64,000 nucleotides of DNA from Diospyros lotus (lineage: Eukaryota; Streptophyta; Magnoliopsida; Ericales; Ebenaceae), in contig NC_068346.1 in assembly GCF_014633365.1 (NCBI RefSeq), forward strand, positions 17,381,030 through 17,445,029, written 5' to 3'. Position 1 is the stretch's first letter, and each line of letters starts with the position of its first letter. Of the stretch, positions 35,901-50,900 are shown piece after piece. A program made the translations under genes and the position numbers. Under the pieces are notes generated by a model that was given only the letters and a program-made list of their open reading frames with translations, was not told the DNA's origin and did no database searches.

Positions 35901-38900
35901 GGCTACACCCAGACATATGGGATTGATTACTTGGAGACTTTTGCTCTTGTGGTCAAGATGACCACGGTAAGAATTCTCTTGTCCTTAGCAGCTCACTATG
36001 GATGGCAGCTACACCAACTAGATGTGAAGAATGCATTTCTTCATGGTGATTTCGAAGAAGAGATCTTCATGGAGCAGCCACTAGGATTTAAGCAAGGAAA
36101 AGGAGATGAGGTGTGTAAACTTAAAAAGGCCTCTTATATGGTCTCAAGCAGTCACCGAGAGTTTGGTTTGATAGGTTCTCTAAAGCAATGAAGTGTATGG
36201 GGTATCAACAGAGTAGAGGAGATCATACTCTCTTTTTCAAGCACTCAGGGGAGGAAAAAGTGATTACATTATTGGTTTATGTGGATGACATCATTGTGAT
36301 AGGGAATAATATAGATGAATAGCAAGATCTAAGAAACAAGTTGGCCCAAAATTTTGAGATAAAAAATCTGGGATTATTTAAATATTTCTTGGGAATAGAG
36401 GTAGCCTACTCCAAAGAAAGTATATTTCTATCCCAGTGTAAGTATTTATTGGATCTTTTGAAGGAGACAGGTTTATTGGGAAGCAAAGGAGTATGCACTC
36501 CAGTAGAGCCTCATGTGAAATTGGGAGAGGATACCGACAGTCCACCAGTGGATAAAGACAGATATCAAAGGTTAGTAGGGCGTTTGATTTACTTATAACA
36601 CATTAGGTCAAACATAGCCTATGCAGTGAGGTTAGTAAGTCAATTTATGCATTTCTCAACTGAGAGTCATATGCAGGTCGTAAGAAGAATATTGTGCTAC
36701 TTGAAAACTACCCTGGGTAAAGGAATCCTATTTAAAGTAGGAGGTTTTTTGGATATACAAGGGTATACAGATGCGAACTATGCTAGATTTATAATTGATA
36801 GGAGATCTACTATAGGGTATTGCATGTTTTTGGGAGGAAATTTGGTCTCTTAGAGAAGTAAGAAGCAGAGCATAGTGGCGAGATCAAGTGTTGAAGTCGA
36901 GTTTAGAGCTATGGCACTGGGTCTATGTGAATTACTATGGATGAGGATTGTGTTAGAAGATTTGAAAATTGCTGTCAGATAACCAATTAGGTTATTTTGT
37001 GACAACCAATCGGCCATAAGCATTTCACATAATCTTGTATAGCATGACAGGGCCAAGCACATTGAGATTGATTGACACTTTAAAGAAAAACTTGAAAAAT
37101 ATATAATTCAAATTCCCTGTGTTTCTTTTGAGCAACAGGTGGCAAATTGTTTGACAAAAGGATTGGTAACTAAGAGATTTGAAGACCTAATATGCAAACT
37201 GGGAATAATAAATATTCATTTACCAGCTTGAGAGGGAGTGGCAGCAGTGTAGTTTTTAGAATGTTTTATTTTTTGGTCTTGATTAGATTAATTTCTTAAA
37301 ACAAATTAAGAAACTTTCCTAATCCTTTGTATTATAATCTTTCCTAAACGTGTTATAATCCTTCCCAATGTAAACTTCCTATAACTGTATATTCCAACCC
37401 TATAACTAGGGCTGCATGTAAATGAATTTACATGCTTTTCTGTTCAAAATCTTCATAAACTTATTACTTTCAATTCTTTTTATGGAGCAACAGATCACTT
37501 CTGACGTCCTCAGTCATAATTAGTCATTTGTTATTTAATGCAGGAAGAGGTTCCCTTGACTGTACAGATGTATATATTTATAATCTTTGCTGATTAAATA
37601 GTGCCTTTGCTCATCCACACGAGGAATTTAAGTTAAAATTTTCTAGTTGCCATGGATGATTCTACATATCATTCTGGACAATAAATTGTTCTCTCAACAG
37701 GTTCGGGCCTATGCTGTCAGTGTTCTGGAAAGAGCTGATGATGAAGAGCTTCAGTGTTACCTACTTCAACTAGTTCAAGCTCTTCGATTTGAGCGCTTTG
37801 ATAAATCTCGCCTATCTCATTTCCTTGTGCAACGCTGTATGCCTGCTGTTACCTACACCAAACTCATGAGTGCTAATTTTGATGTATTTTGCCCCTAATT
37901 TATTAATTTCAATCCAAAATTTATCTTGGAACTCTGAACTTTGACAGCACTACGTAACATTGAATTGGCTAGCTTTCTCCGATGGTATGTTGCGGTTGAA
38001 CTTCATGATCCTGCTTATGCGAAACGCTTTTATTGTACCTATGAGATTTTGGAGGAAAATATGTTGAAGGTGTGTGGATCTGCATATTTCATACCTTATG
38101 AATTGGATTGTATAATTTTGTCATGAGATAATGAATGAATATCATAAGACAACTATTAGGAGTTATATCCTTCCTTGGTTTAGGTTTATCCTTTTTCTGA
38201 TTTTAGATATTATTCAAAATTTTGTATGTCATACTGCAAATTGAATGTTATTTGTCCTCTCTGTATCTGAAGGCAGGTGCCTTAAGAAAGAATGGATCCT
38301 GGCCTAATAGGGTAGAAGCATATTAATTTCATATGCAACATGGATAGTCTACATTTAGATTGTTCACTTATTACAAGCATCGCGTGAGGGATTTTTTTTT
38401 TTTTTTAATTTTGGGCAGGTATTTTATGATAATATTGTCTATGGAGTTTTTATTTTTGCAGCATTTTTGTGAAAGCATTGGTGTTGTTAGGGTGAGATCA
38501 TTTTCTTTCTTTCTTCTTTGGTGTTTGAAATGGAATAACCTATGGGCCTTTATTTGATTTATTATTATACAGCAAGGTAACTTCTGCAAATACAAACTGA
38601 GAATGAAAGCCATGAGCACACCTAAGAAAATCAGTTTAACATTCCTATACCACACAAAAATGAAATAGAAGGGTGAGGGAAAGTAGGGAGCAAAACCATA
38701 AAAATAAGCCTTTGAAATGTTTGATTGAGTCATCCCAACCTGTGAGTGATCAAGTGTTTTCTTTTAACAGTTGCGACCTGGTGTCAATGGAGATGATGGC
38801 TTTAAGCTGTGGCAGAGTTTGGTGCGCCAGACAGAACTGACTGCTCAGTTGTGTTCTATAATGAGAGATGTAAGAAATGTACGAGGTGGAACGCAGAAGA

Positions 38901-41900
38901 AGATTGAAAAGCTTAGGCAGCTTCTTTCTGGTCTTCTTAGTGAATTGACTTATTTTGAAGAGGTATTGCTGGGTAGATTATACCTCTTCAGTTCTTTTTT
39001 TTTTTTTTTTTTGGGCTAATAATAGATTCTTCCTTTTTCAGGATCAGTTTTTTTTTTAACTATCTGTTTCATATTTTTTCCGTGCATTTGGTTAAAATTC
39101 CAAACCCTGTCCTTGTGTTACATTACAATTAATGCTGAACATGTTTGTCTCTTACTTTTCAGCCAATAAGATCACCTTTGGCACCAAGTGTCCTTATCAC
39201 AGGGATTGTTCCATCAGAATCATCAATTTTTAAAAGTGCATTGCATCCATTGCGGCTGACATTTCGGACAGATTCTGGTGGAAGTTGCAAAGTCATATTT
39301 AAGAAAGGAGATGATCTTCGGCAAGACCAGTTGGTATATTACGTGTTTTTCTTTACAATAGATAAAATCCCCCCCCCCCCCCCCCCCCCCCATGTCTTGC
39401 CACGAAGATGTGTTGGAAGAGGGAAGGAGTGTTGATTGGTTGATGTGATACATTAGTATGTTGTTTCTGTAGGTTATTCAGATGGTGACACTCATGGATC
39501 GCTTGCTTAAACTAGAGAATCTCGATCTACACTTAACCCCTTATAGAGTTCTAGCAACTGGTCATGATGAAGGGATGTTGGAATTTGTACCATCTAGTTC
39601 TTTGGCGCAGGTATAAGATGCTTCCGTGAGAGTGCATGATAGTCATGTCTCTTGTTTCATGATATCAGTAATTTGTGTTGCAATGCATCATTATTACCCT
39701 TATAGAAGTTGATTGGTCTATTCACTTAATTTGATTGGCATGTCTGTAGTTCTTAATTAAAAGTTAACCTGTTGAACAAGGCCCTTGCCACCTGTAATAT
39801 ACTTGCTTTTATTGATACGTGCACCTTGAATCCTTTATAACATTTATCTTTGTAATTAGCCACCTGAAGTTCCAATATTTTTAGTTTATTAATCCATGCA
39901 GGAGTTTTTATATCCATTAACTATTGTAGGCAATTTTTGTTTTTGTAGAATCTAAATTTCCTTGTTATTATTTATTTCAACCTTTAAAGCATTATTAGTC
40001 TGGTTAAACTGGTAGTCAACCAAAGTGCTGCATCTTTTTGAGTCCTGTTGAAGATTATGGGGGCAGCAAAGTGGTATTTTATTGCTGAAGAAAAATCTTG
40101 TATCCATCTATCAGTACATGATATAAGGTTTTTTAGGCACAACCGTTAGTAAATGAAATTATTTATAGCTTCTTACCTTAAAAAAAAAAAGATAAAATTG
40201 ACAAATATCTCCAATCCCCGACATTTTATGGCAATATTTTGAACTAGATGCTGTGTCGTAAGACTGGCTTTCCTAAATGAGCCAGTCAAAACTGTTGATT
40301 TTTTTTTAAAGAAATATGAACTCTAGTCTTGTGGATTGTTGTTTATGATTAATGTCAAGTTTTGTGGAGTTGATTTGTGAATAGAAATACATTGATCATC
40401 TGTGGACATGAATGCATGTAAAATGCTATTTGGCCTGGTATACAAATTGTTTTTTCTTTTTCTTCCTTGTGTTCCTTTTTTCCTATTGTTTTCTTTCCAT
40501 ACTAATGCAATACATTGAACAAAAAAGTTTCTACTTTTGCTTTATTCTCATCAATGTGATATCATTTTGTTTTTATTTCCAATGGAATTGGAATTTGACC
40601 TTATACTTTATTTGATTTGTACTTCAGAAAGAAATGGTTTTGGAAGAGGTTGTAGCTAGTGCAAGAGAATGTCATCATTATTGTTGTGAATGATGTCATA
40701 TGGTGATATCTGATAACTTGCCCAGAAGTTAGTATATTATGATGTAGTACACCAATATTTCTTTTCCCAATTTCTCATAGATGTTCTTTGTTCAAAATCA
40801 GCTCCTGTATTGCGCATTACTAGATTCATTAGAAAAATTACTTGAGATTGAGAGGAAATTCATGCTAATGCGTGCTTCTAAAAGATTGTAACCATTTTTA
40901 TTTTTTCTTCTTGTTCCGTTCTTATGAACATTAAGAAGCGTTGATTGCTTTGAGAACTGTAAGTAAATGTGTTGAGGAGGAATGAATAGCTTCATGATGC
41001 TACTGGATAGGTTAAATTCCCCAAGTTTCTGATCACAATGGTTTGTGTTGTCTTCTAATATAGAATAATCTTAATCTTTTCTCAGCGTTCTTTTTTTGGA
41101 ATATTAGCTGCCTGTGGCAGTTCATTTGAGTACTGTGGCATATGCCCGTCTTTTGTTCGGTTTAATGGATGTCAACCCTTTTGAATTCCAGATTCTCTCG
41201 GAGCACCGGAGTATTATAAGCTATCTGCAGAAGTTTCATCCTGATGAGGATGGACCATTTGGTATTACTGCTACCTGTCTAGAGACTTTTATAAAAAGTT
41301 GTGCTGGCTACTCGGTTATCACATACATATTGGGCATTGGAGACAGGTGACTTGTTAGTTATGCTGAAATTTTATGCCTTAGTTGATTAAATTTGCTATT
41401 ATCTGGACTCTGTTGAACCCCCAATGATGGGTGGGTACTAAAGCAATAGCAGTTAAGTGAAAAGGATCAGAGTATAACAATTGTCAATTTGTCATGAACC
41501 GTTTCTTACACATAGATGTGAAGTCTTATGCCATATGTTCTCAACAACATAAAATATATTGCTTGAAATCTAATTCACTACTTTTTATCATCTGGTTATT
41601 GTTTAGGGCTTGCTATTTCAGTTCTAAAATTGTGTAATTGTCATATTTCATAGATACAAGACAAATTTAAATGCTTTTGGGAACTATTGCGGATCATGAA
41701 TTTTGACTTTTCTCCAACCATGGAAAGTTTATGACCTTCTGAAGAGAAAACAAAGAAATTGATATTTCTCTTATATCAAATGAAATAATAGAAAAGATTC
41801 AAATCAAATCAAAGATTACAAATCAGCTCCCTTAATCCTAGGAATGAAATATCTATAACATATCTTCTAGATATACATCATATCAGCAATATATACATCT

Positions 41901-44900
41901 AATATACAATAAATTAAAGGTAATAATCCCCGATATCTTTGGTTTATTTTCAACACTTCCCCTCAAGATGGTGAGTAAATATTCTCCTTTCCTAGTTTGC
42001 ATGTAATTTCTTCAATTCTAGTTGTAGGAAAACCTTTTGTAAAGATATCTGCCCATTGATTAGATGAAGAGACATATGGTATGGTGATGAGACTATTATC
42101 TAATTTCTCTTTGATGAAATGTCGGTCAATCTCTATATGTTTAGTTTCATCATATTGCATTGGGTTATGTGCTATGCTTATTGTTGACTTGTCACAATAT
42201 AGCCTCATAGGTTTTGCTCATTTTAATCCCAAATTGTTGAGAATGATTCTCAACCACGATAACTCACAAATTCCGTAAGCCATTGCTCTTTGTTCTGACT
42301 TAGCACTAGATCCGGATATTATGGCTGTTTTTTACTCTATGAAACAATGTTTCCTCCAAGAAATATACAATAACCTATAGTAGATCTCCTATTTGTCAAG
42401 GACCTAACATAATCAGCATCCATATAAGCTTCCATAGTCAATTTTCCTCCCCTTTTAAACAAAATTCCTCTCCTTGGTGTGGCTTTCAAATACTACAAGA
42501 TTTTGTGAACAACTTGCATATGTTTGTCAAGACCTAGTCTTGAATCTGAAAGGAAACAAGGGCCCGAGACCAACCACATGTGGATCAATGCAAGGATTAA
42601 TGGGTTTTAAAACATTTTCAAAAACAAAATATATACATCAAAGCAGCGCAAAGAGGAAGTGAAAACGATCCTTGCAAGATTCAATATACTTCATCCATAT
42701 GCATCAAAGGATAAAACCATGCCTTAGGGGGTTTTATTGATATACCTCTATATGGAATGCCGGTGCCGGTTGTCCAAAGACGTGCTCCTCCTCCTTGCTG
42801 TCCGAATGAACTCCCACAAGCAAGTTGACACATCGGGTGACCACCCCGCTTCCTCAAGTGTGGAGGACCTAGAATTGAGGGTAGCTGTTGAACAACAATG
42901 AAGACTGTAATGGCAAAATAAAAAAGAAAAAAACACTTCTAAAGATGGTAGCAGAAAAAATAGGGTTCCAAGGAAGGAGGCTTTGATACCATGAAGAGAA
43001 AACAAAGAAACTGATATTTCTCCTATATCAAATGCTGTAGGTTTACAACTAATTTATACTAAAGGAGAGGAAACAGATCTCTCCACAAAAGGAAATAATA
43101 GAAAAGATTCCAAATCAAATCAAAGATTACAAATCAGCTCCCTTAATCCTATAATGAAATTTCTACAACATATCAGTAATATATACATCTAATATACAAT
43201 AAATTAAAGATAATAATCTCGATATCTTTGGTTTATTTCCAGCAATTTCGATTCTTCCACACATTTAGAATACTCACAATCAAATTTTATTTGGGTCACT
43301 TGCACATGAATGTCGTTGTCTCAAATCTTGAGACACAAAAAGTCATTTATTGATATTTGAAATTATACTATCAGTTAGTCTTGACAATGAAAGTTGTTAA
43401 AGATTCCCTACCCGAATTTGGACCCCAATCTCCATGTTTGCCCCATCCCACCCACCAAGAAGAAGGGTGTACAGGGGAGAACAATAGGAATTTCTAGCAG
43501 GCTAGGATATTGTTGATATGTACAAAGTAGAAAAGGCTTTGGTCAAGTTTATTAAGTATATATTGAGGTTGGCAGTTCAGATTTAACGGCTTGTCAGATC
43601 CAAGATCCAACAGATGGGTCTCTTCCATAATTAAGAGATTGAATTGGTGGGAAGAGAACTAAGAGAATTAGAGAGAGAGAGGGAGGGAAAGATCAGTGGA
43701 ATAAACCTCACATGATCCCCATCCTCTCGTGAGCTTCTTATTTATAGGAGAGTTAGTTACATTCTAGAGAATTCCCATAACAACTCTTAGCTATTAGAAC
43801 CCAAGTGGCCATGTGCGCTTGGGCTCTAATCACCTACATCCTAGCCTCCTAATTACAATCTTATACCACCCCTAATTACAATAGTGCCCTCAGGCTCTGA
43901 CAACATGATGTGCCCAAAATACAAAAAAAATACTAGCACCCCTTGTTTGATAAGAAAATTCGCCACAAACAAGAAAATACCAGTTTTGATTCACCACATT
44001 CTAAGATAGAAGAATGAAGAGTGATAAGAATCAAGTAAATTCGCCACTAAACAAATAAATTGCTTAGATAAGAATTAGGGTAAAAATACTCTCTGTACTT
44101 TTTTCATAAAAATGTTCATGCCAAAACATTACAAAATCACACATATAAATACTAATCTTGTTGACAAATTGTAATGATTAAAGACAAACATAATAATTAA
44201 AGATAGACATCATTACCTCTTTTGATAAAAGAGGGCTAATGATAAGAAAAGACACACCAAAAGCATAAAGTAGAAAAACATCATCATGCCACTTTTGACA
44301 AAGGGAATCATGATAATAAAACACAATGATACATAAAAGACAAAATACCCTCAAACATAAAGGACAAATGAAAGGTGATATCATGCATGACATCAATTAT
44401 GAGACTTGGGCCTGGCAGATGGGTTGACTGCTTGGGCTTAATCATGGAGTGCCTAGGTTGCATTTTGGTCATCGGCTTCCAAGCAAACGAGCAATGTGAT
44501 TAATTTGGATTTTAACTCCTTCACTTTGAATTTTAATTCCTCCAAGTGAGTTGGAGTCGTTCCAATAAATAACTCAAGTTCCTTTTGGAATTGTTTAGTC
44601 CTTGAACGAGTGATTGGCTTAAGACTTGGAAGTACATGTTCTTGGACAGCCCTTGCCTTTGCATCTTTATTGTTCACATCACAACCCCCATCCCCTTGAA
44701 TTATTTCTTATCCCCAAGAAATCAAAGGAGCCTGGCCACCCTGGGATATTGTTGGAGAAGATCTGGAAGGTACTCCTAGGTGGTGTTGTCCGGGTGCAGG
44801 TGTGTCCATTGCCCGAAAACTTATGTGAGGGGAAGAGAATCCTTGTAGACCAGCCTTTTATCCAACACTGCTTGAGGCTCCACCTCCACAATTCTATCTT

Positions 44901-47900
44901 CAACCAATTCAGGGACCTCCCTACTAACTTCCTCAGTTGTTCCCATTACCTTCTTCAAGAGGGATACATGGAACATAGTATGCAACCCTACTCCATCAAG
45001 AAATTGTAACCGATAGGCCACTACCCCTATCTTGGCAGTGATCTTGAAGGGCCCATAGGACTTAGAGCTGATTTTAGATGTTGGACCCTTACTGAAAAGG
45101 TGTTGAAACCTTTTCACCTTCAAGTAGACCTCCTTCCCTACCTGAAAGGTCCTATCCGAGCAGTGTCTATCAGCCATCTGTTTCATCCTTTGTTGTGCCA
45201 TAGTGAGCTCATTCTTTATCACTTGCAATGCCTCTTGCCTTGCTTGTAAGTACTAATCAGCTGAGGTTTCCGCTAGAGTGTAATGCATGACAGCCGAAAT
45301 TATAAGGGGTGGATACCCAAAGAGTGCTTCAAATGGAGTTCTCCTGTGGGCCATATGGTAGTTGGTGTTATACCACCATTGTGCCAATGCTATCCGCTTA
45401 CTCCAACTCCTCGGCTTTGTAAAACATAGGCACCTTAGATACGTATCTAGACACTGATTTACTCGCTCAGTTTGTTCATCAGTTTTTGGATGATAAGCTG
45501 ATGACAACTGTAGCCCAATTCCTAGCCCTTGGGACAAGGTTTTCCAAAATTGACTTGTGAATATATTATCTCTATCAAAGACAACTACCCTTGGTAACCC
45601 ATGTAGCTTAAACATTGAGTCCATTAGTTTCCTAGCCACCTCTATAGTAGTAAACAAATGTGCTAAGAGTGATGAAGTGACTAAACTTTGTCATTCTATC
45701 AACTACCACTAGGATAGTGTCAAATCCCTGTCACGACTTCACTCTTGTGATAGGAATTACTCCTATTCCAGTAGGAATTGAGGAGCGATTTAGAGGATAG
45801 AATAGAGAAAGTAGAGAGAAAGGAAATTAGAGAGAGAGAACAGAAAGTAGGAAGGAAAACAGAATTCGATATTCTCATTCATACCCCCTCATTGTGGAGG
45901 GGAGCAGATATATATGGGGCGTTTGGAGGAGATATTCTCCTGTCATAGGTGGGCCCACACCTGGTACAATTCTAACAAACTATATTCCCCTTGCCTCCCT
46001 TACACCTGGCCGATTCTCAATCTAATTCGGCTAATACAGAAATAACAAAATGTTAGTGCTTAGCCTACAAACTACTACAGGAATAAAATAAATGCAGAAT
46101 TTAAAAAAATGGAACGGAAATAGGTGCTGGTAATCGGATCATTTCGTGACAACTCCCCCTCTGTTAGCAATTTATTGTCCTCAAGAAATGCTGAGGAGGT
46201 TGGCATCTCGTGGGAACTGCTTAAGGAATTCCCATGTGCTGTCTTCCGAAATGTTGCCTCGCCATTTGACCAGTACTTGGATGAGTGGAGCTTCGTGTTT
46301 ATACACTACCTGCCTGTCGATAATAGCCTCTGGTTCGGTTTTTACACTGATTTTTTTGGGAAGAGCTGGTAATACCGAACTCGTTGGTTGAGCCCCCACC
46401 GACTTCTTTAGGAGTGAAACATGGAAAACAGGGTGAATTTGTGACCTTAGGGGAAGCTTCAACTGATAGGCCACCTTCGCTATCTTGGCCTCAATAGGGA
46501 ACGATCCATAATACTTGGGGCTAAGCTTAGTGACCCTTGCTCGAGAAATTGACTTTTAGTGGTTATACCTCAACCTTAGATACACTTCATCCCCTTCCTC
46601 GAACTCCCTCTCGCTCCTCCTTCGATTAGCATTCTGCTTCATACGATTTTGGGCTGAGGCTAGCTCTTGCTTCAACTGCTGTGTTATCTCCCTCTTCCGT
46701 TGTAAATACTCCTTAACTAAAGCCACATTAGAGCCTTCTCCTACTATTGGTAGAATAGGTGGTTTATACCCGAATAAGGCCTCAAAAGGGGACATCTTAA
46801 TCGACGAATGGTGGCTGGTATTATACCACCATTGAGCTAGGGACAACCACCTATGCCAATCCTTAGGTTGCAGCAAGTAGACACATCTCAGGTATGTTTC
46901 AAGGCTTAGGTTCACCCTCTCGGTTTGCACGTCAGACTGAGGGTGATATGCAGTGGGAAAATTTAGTTTTGTTCCCAGAGACTTCATCGGCTCCTGCTAC
47001 ATCAAGCTGAAAGTCAGCATTTTGCTTCATCCGATTTTGGGCCGAGGCTAGCTCTTGCTTCAACTGCTGTGTTATCTCCCTCTTCCGTTGTAAATACTCC
47101 TCAACTAAAGCCACATTAGAGCCTCCTCCTACTGCTGGTAGAATAGGTGGTTTATACCCGAATAAGGCCTCAAAAGGGGACATCTTAATCGACGAATGGT
47201 GGCTGGTATTATACCACCATTGAGCTAGGGACAACCACTTATGCCACTCCTTAGGTTGCAACAAGCAGACACATCTCAGGTATGTTTCAAGGCTTAGGTT
47301 CACCCTCTTGGTTTGCCCGTCAGACTGAGGGTGATATGCAGTGGACAAATTTAGTTTTGTTCCCAGAGACTTCATCAGCTCCTGCTACATTAAGCTAGTA
47401 AAAATCTTGTCCCTATTAGAGATTATAGTCTTAGGAGCCCCATGTAATTTAATCACCCGGTCTAAGAAAATCTTAGCTACATCTTGAGCCGTGTAAGGAT
47501 GAGTCAACCCTATGAAATGGGCAAATTTAGTCAACCGGTCTACCACAACCAGGATGTTGTCCTTACCTTTGGATCGGGTAAGTCCCTCCACAAAGTCCAT
47601 CGAGACACTAGACCAAACCTGATTTGGGATGGCCAGAGCTTGTAGTAACCAAGGGTAGGCCACTATCTCCAACTTACATCTCCTACATGTGTCGCACCTT
47701 CGGACTAGCTCTTTAATAGCTGCCTTCATTTTTGGCCATTGGAACACTTGTTTAACCCAAAGATAAGTATTCTGCTCTCCCGAATGCCCTCCTAATGGGG
47801 ACTCATGCAAGGCTTGAAAAATCCTTTCCTTAATCCTTGAATTCTCCCCAATTACAATCCTCCCACGAAATCTTAGCAACCCTCGATTCAGTGTATAGCC

Positions 47901-50900
47901 TCCCGTCTCTTGAGCTCCCATCGTCAGCTTTTCCAACACCGCCTTAATCTTGTTATCTTCTTCATAACTATCAATAACTTCTTGATACCACTCAGGTACC
48001 ATGATGGTCATAACTGATAAATCTCCCTCCTTATGATATCTGGACAGTGCATCGGCTGCCTTATTTTCCTTTCCCTTCCAGTATTGAATCTTGTAATCTA
48101 GACCCATCAACTTGGTCATCCCTTTCCTTTGCAGCTGTGTCTGGAGTTTCTGTTATAATAGAAACTTTAAGCTCTCATGGTCCATCTTTATGATGAACCT
48201 ATTTCCCTCCAAGTAGTGTCTCCAACGATCTAGAACCATAAGTACAACCAAGAGTTCTTTTTCGTAGATGCCGAGTCCTAAGTGTTTTGAACTCAATACT
48301 TGGCTCAAGAAGGCTAGTGATCTCCCCTCTTGAACTAGCACTGCCCCTACCCCGGTTCCACTAGCATTAGTTTCTATAATGAAGGGCTTATCAAAATTTG
48401 GGAGCCCCAACACTGGTACCCTAATCATGGCACTCTTAAGGTTCTCGAAGGCTTCCTCTGCTTCCGGCCCCCAATTGAAACCTCCCTTCTTCAGCAAATT
48501 AGTCAATGGTTTGCTGATAACTTCATATTTTTGCACAAACCTAAATAATACCTTGTTAACCCTAGGAATCCCCTCAAGGCCTTCACTGTTGTGAGCCTCG
48601 GCCAGGACACCATTGCCTCCACCTGCCTTTAGGCAAAAGCACATTTGGACTCCTTAATAAAAAGATGGTGGTTTCCTAGGATCTCAAGGGTAAGCTTAAG
48701 GTGGGATAGGTGTTGATCGAATGTAGGGCTGTAAACGAGTATCATCAAAGAATACCAATATGAATTTGCAAAGATAAAGCTCAAAAATTCTGTTCATGAG
48801 GGATTGAAAGGTGGTTGGGGCATTGGTGAGTTCGAAGGGCATCACTAAGAATTCAAAGTGCCCATGGTGGGTTTTGAAGGCGATTTTAGGTATATCTTCA
48901 GTTTTCATCCTAATTTGATGATATCCCTCCCTTAGGTCTAGCTTAGAAAAGAATTTGGCGTGGTTAAGTTCATCTAATAGGTCCTCTACCAAGGGTATGG
49001 GAAATTTGTCCTTGATGGTCATGTCATTTAGTTGTCGGTAATCGACATAAAACCACTATGTTCCATCCTTCTTTTTTACTAAAAAGACGGGAGAAGCGAA
49101 TGGACTCTGGCTAGGTCTAATGAGGGATTGTTTGAGCATGGTTCTGACCATTTTCTCAATTTCATTCTTTTGGTTGGGAGGATAACGATATGCTCTAATA
49201 TTGACTGGTTCAACATCTAGTTTGAGGTTGATATTATGGTCGAACATTCGGGTAGGGGGTAAGGTTTGGGGTTCCATAAAAAGATCCTTATAATCCACCA
49301 ACAATTTATTAAGGGAATCCAAATGGCATACCTGGTCTTGCATTCCTTGGGGTGTGCTTACTGTCAACCCCATTTGGCCCTGCATTGTTTGCTTTCCTTG
49401 ATCTCCTTTTGCTGCCACAATTGAGAAGAGGTGTGTTATCTGGCTCCACTTGCCCTTCAACACTCTTTGCAGCCTCCTCCCTGGTATCATTTTACAAGCT
49501 CTCATCTCTTTCCCCCCAGATAAGGTCATCCTCTTACCTTTTTTCTCAAAGGATACCTTCATCCTATTGAAATCAAAGCTAATGGGGCTCACCTCTTCAT
49601 CCAATCCACTCCTAGGACCGCATGGCACCCTCCCAACTGTAGTAATCTCAAGTCGGTTTCAAACTTCTCCCCTTGCATCTCCCAAGCAAAACCATTGCAG
49701 GCGAAGTTACTAAGCATCTTTTAGCCGTTGGCTACTATCACACTCAAGGGAGGGGTTCCCGTGAGCAGACACTTCAATTTGAGGCCATGCTTTCATCAAG
49801 AAAGCTATGGGTGCTCCCACTATCTATTAAAATCATAAGATTGCAATCCTTGACTTGGCCTTCTACCTTGATGATCTTGTTGTTGGCCACTCCCTTCAGG
49901 GCATGTATGGATATCACTCCATTGTCTTCTTCTTCACCCTCTTCAACATTTTCTTCCCTTGCTTCATCCTGTTCCTCCTCTTCCTCTCTTTCCAGCAACA
50001 GGATCTGCCTCTTACACTAATGTCCCGGATGGTATTTATCCCCACATCTGAAGCATAGGCCAGCCATTATTCTTTGCTCCCATAACTATTCCCCATAGGG
50101 AATAGAACTCGTTCCCGTAAATTGCTTCCCTCCAGTGCTTCCTCTGGTAGCATCACAAATGTGACCCCTCACCCCCATACTGGACGTTCCGATATTCACT
50201 CCCTTAGGCAGGTGTCTTTGCTTTTTGATTAAGGCCTCTATCATCATTTCTTGCAAGCGAGCACTCTCTGGAGCTTACTCGACTGTCTGAGGCTTCATCA
50301 TTTTTACCATTGGTCTGAGCTCATCACTCAGCCCACTCATGAAGCTTGATACAAAATAAGCTTCTAAGAGGTGATGGTTATGGCTGACCATATATGACCT
50401 AAGCTCTTCAAACCTCCTGAGATAGGATCCCACACTCTCAGTCTGCCTTAGTTTATTGAATTCTTCGATGGTGTCCACCATACTTCTTTCCCCTAAACAT
50501 TCACATAACTTCTCAAAGAATTCCTCCCAAGTGTATTCCCTCCTTAACCTCAAACACCCTTGAAACCATGCATCTACCACCTCATTGAAGTATGCAGTGG
50601 CTAAACTTACCTTGTGCATTCTTGGTACGTTGTACCATTCGAACAATCTCTCACACTTCCTCAACCACTAACGAGGATGAATCCTTTCAAATGTCGGGAT
50701 TTCCATCTAGGGCATAGGGAACCCCGAAGGATGGTTGTTCTGCTCTTCTCTTCTTCTTCCTACTATCCCTTCTAATTCTTCCTGATTCATTCCAATCTCC
50801 TGATCTCCATTTTCTCGGTTAATCATAACTCTCCGTAAGAGGGGTTCATTCTCCTCTCTATGTGGAGAATCTGGAGCTAACCTGACCATGTTTTGTTGGG

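Larger units (their letters stand above)
32250..37455 (+). mobile_element. Decayed Ty1/Copia element in VPS34 intron 8
   Basis: 5206 bp. Two 217-bp LTRs (32250-32466, 37239-37455), the right one TGGCAGCAGTG ... AATCTTCA, the left starting AGGCAG (T lost). PBS TGGTATCACTATC at 32467 and PPT GAGAGGGAG before 37239. Order gag, PR, IN, RT, RNase H on the plus strand. Many stops and shifts. No matching target duplication (AGAGG vs TAAAC). Confidence 0.88.

Noticed and set aside
38360..38733. Frames in VPS34 intron 10 (65 aa plus, 120 aa minus)
   Set aside because: AT-rich, Phe/Lys-rich translations within an intron bounded by good splice sites; no similarity.
41114..41350. Alternative exon 14 start at 41114
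   Set aside because: The upstream part ([17 protein letters not shown]...) is intron read-through; the family continues SLAQ to ILSEH, fixing the acceptor at 41192.
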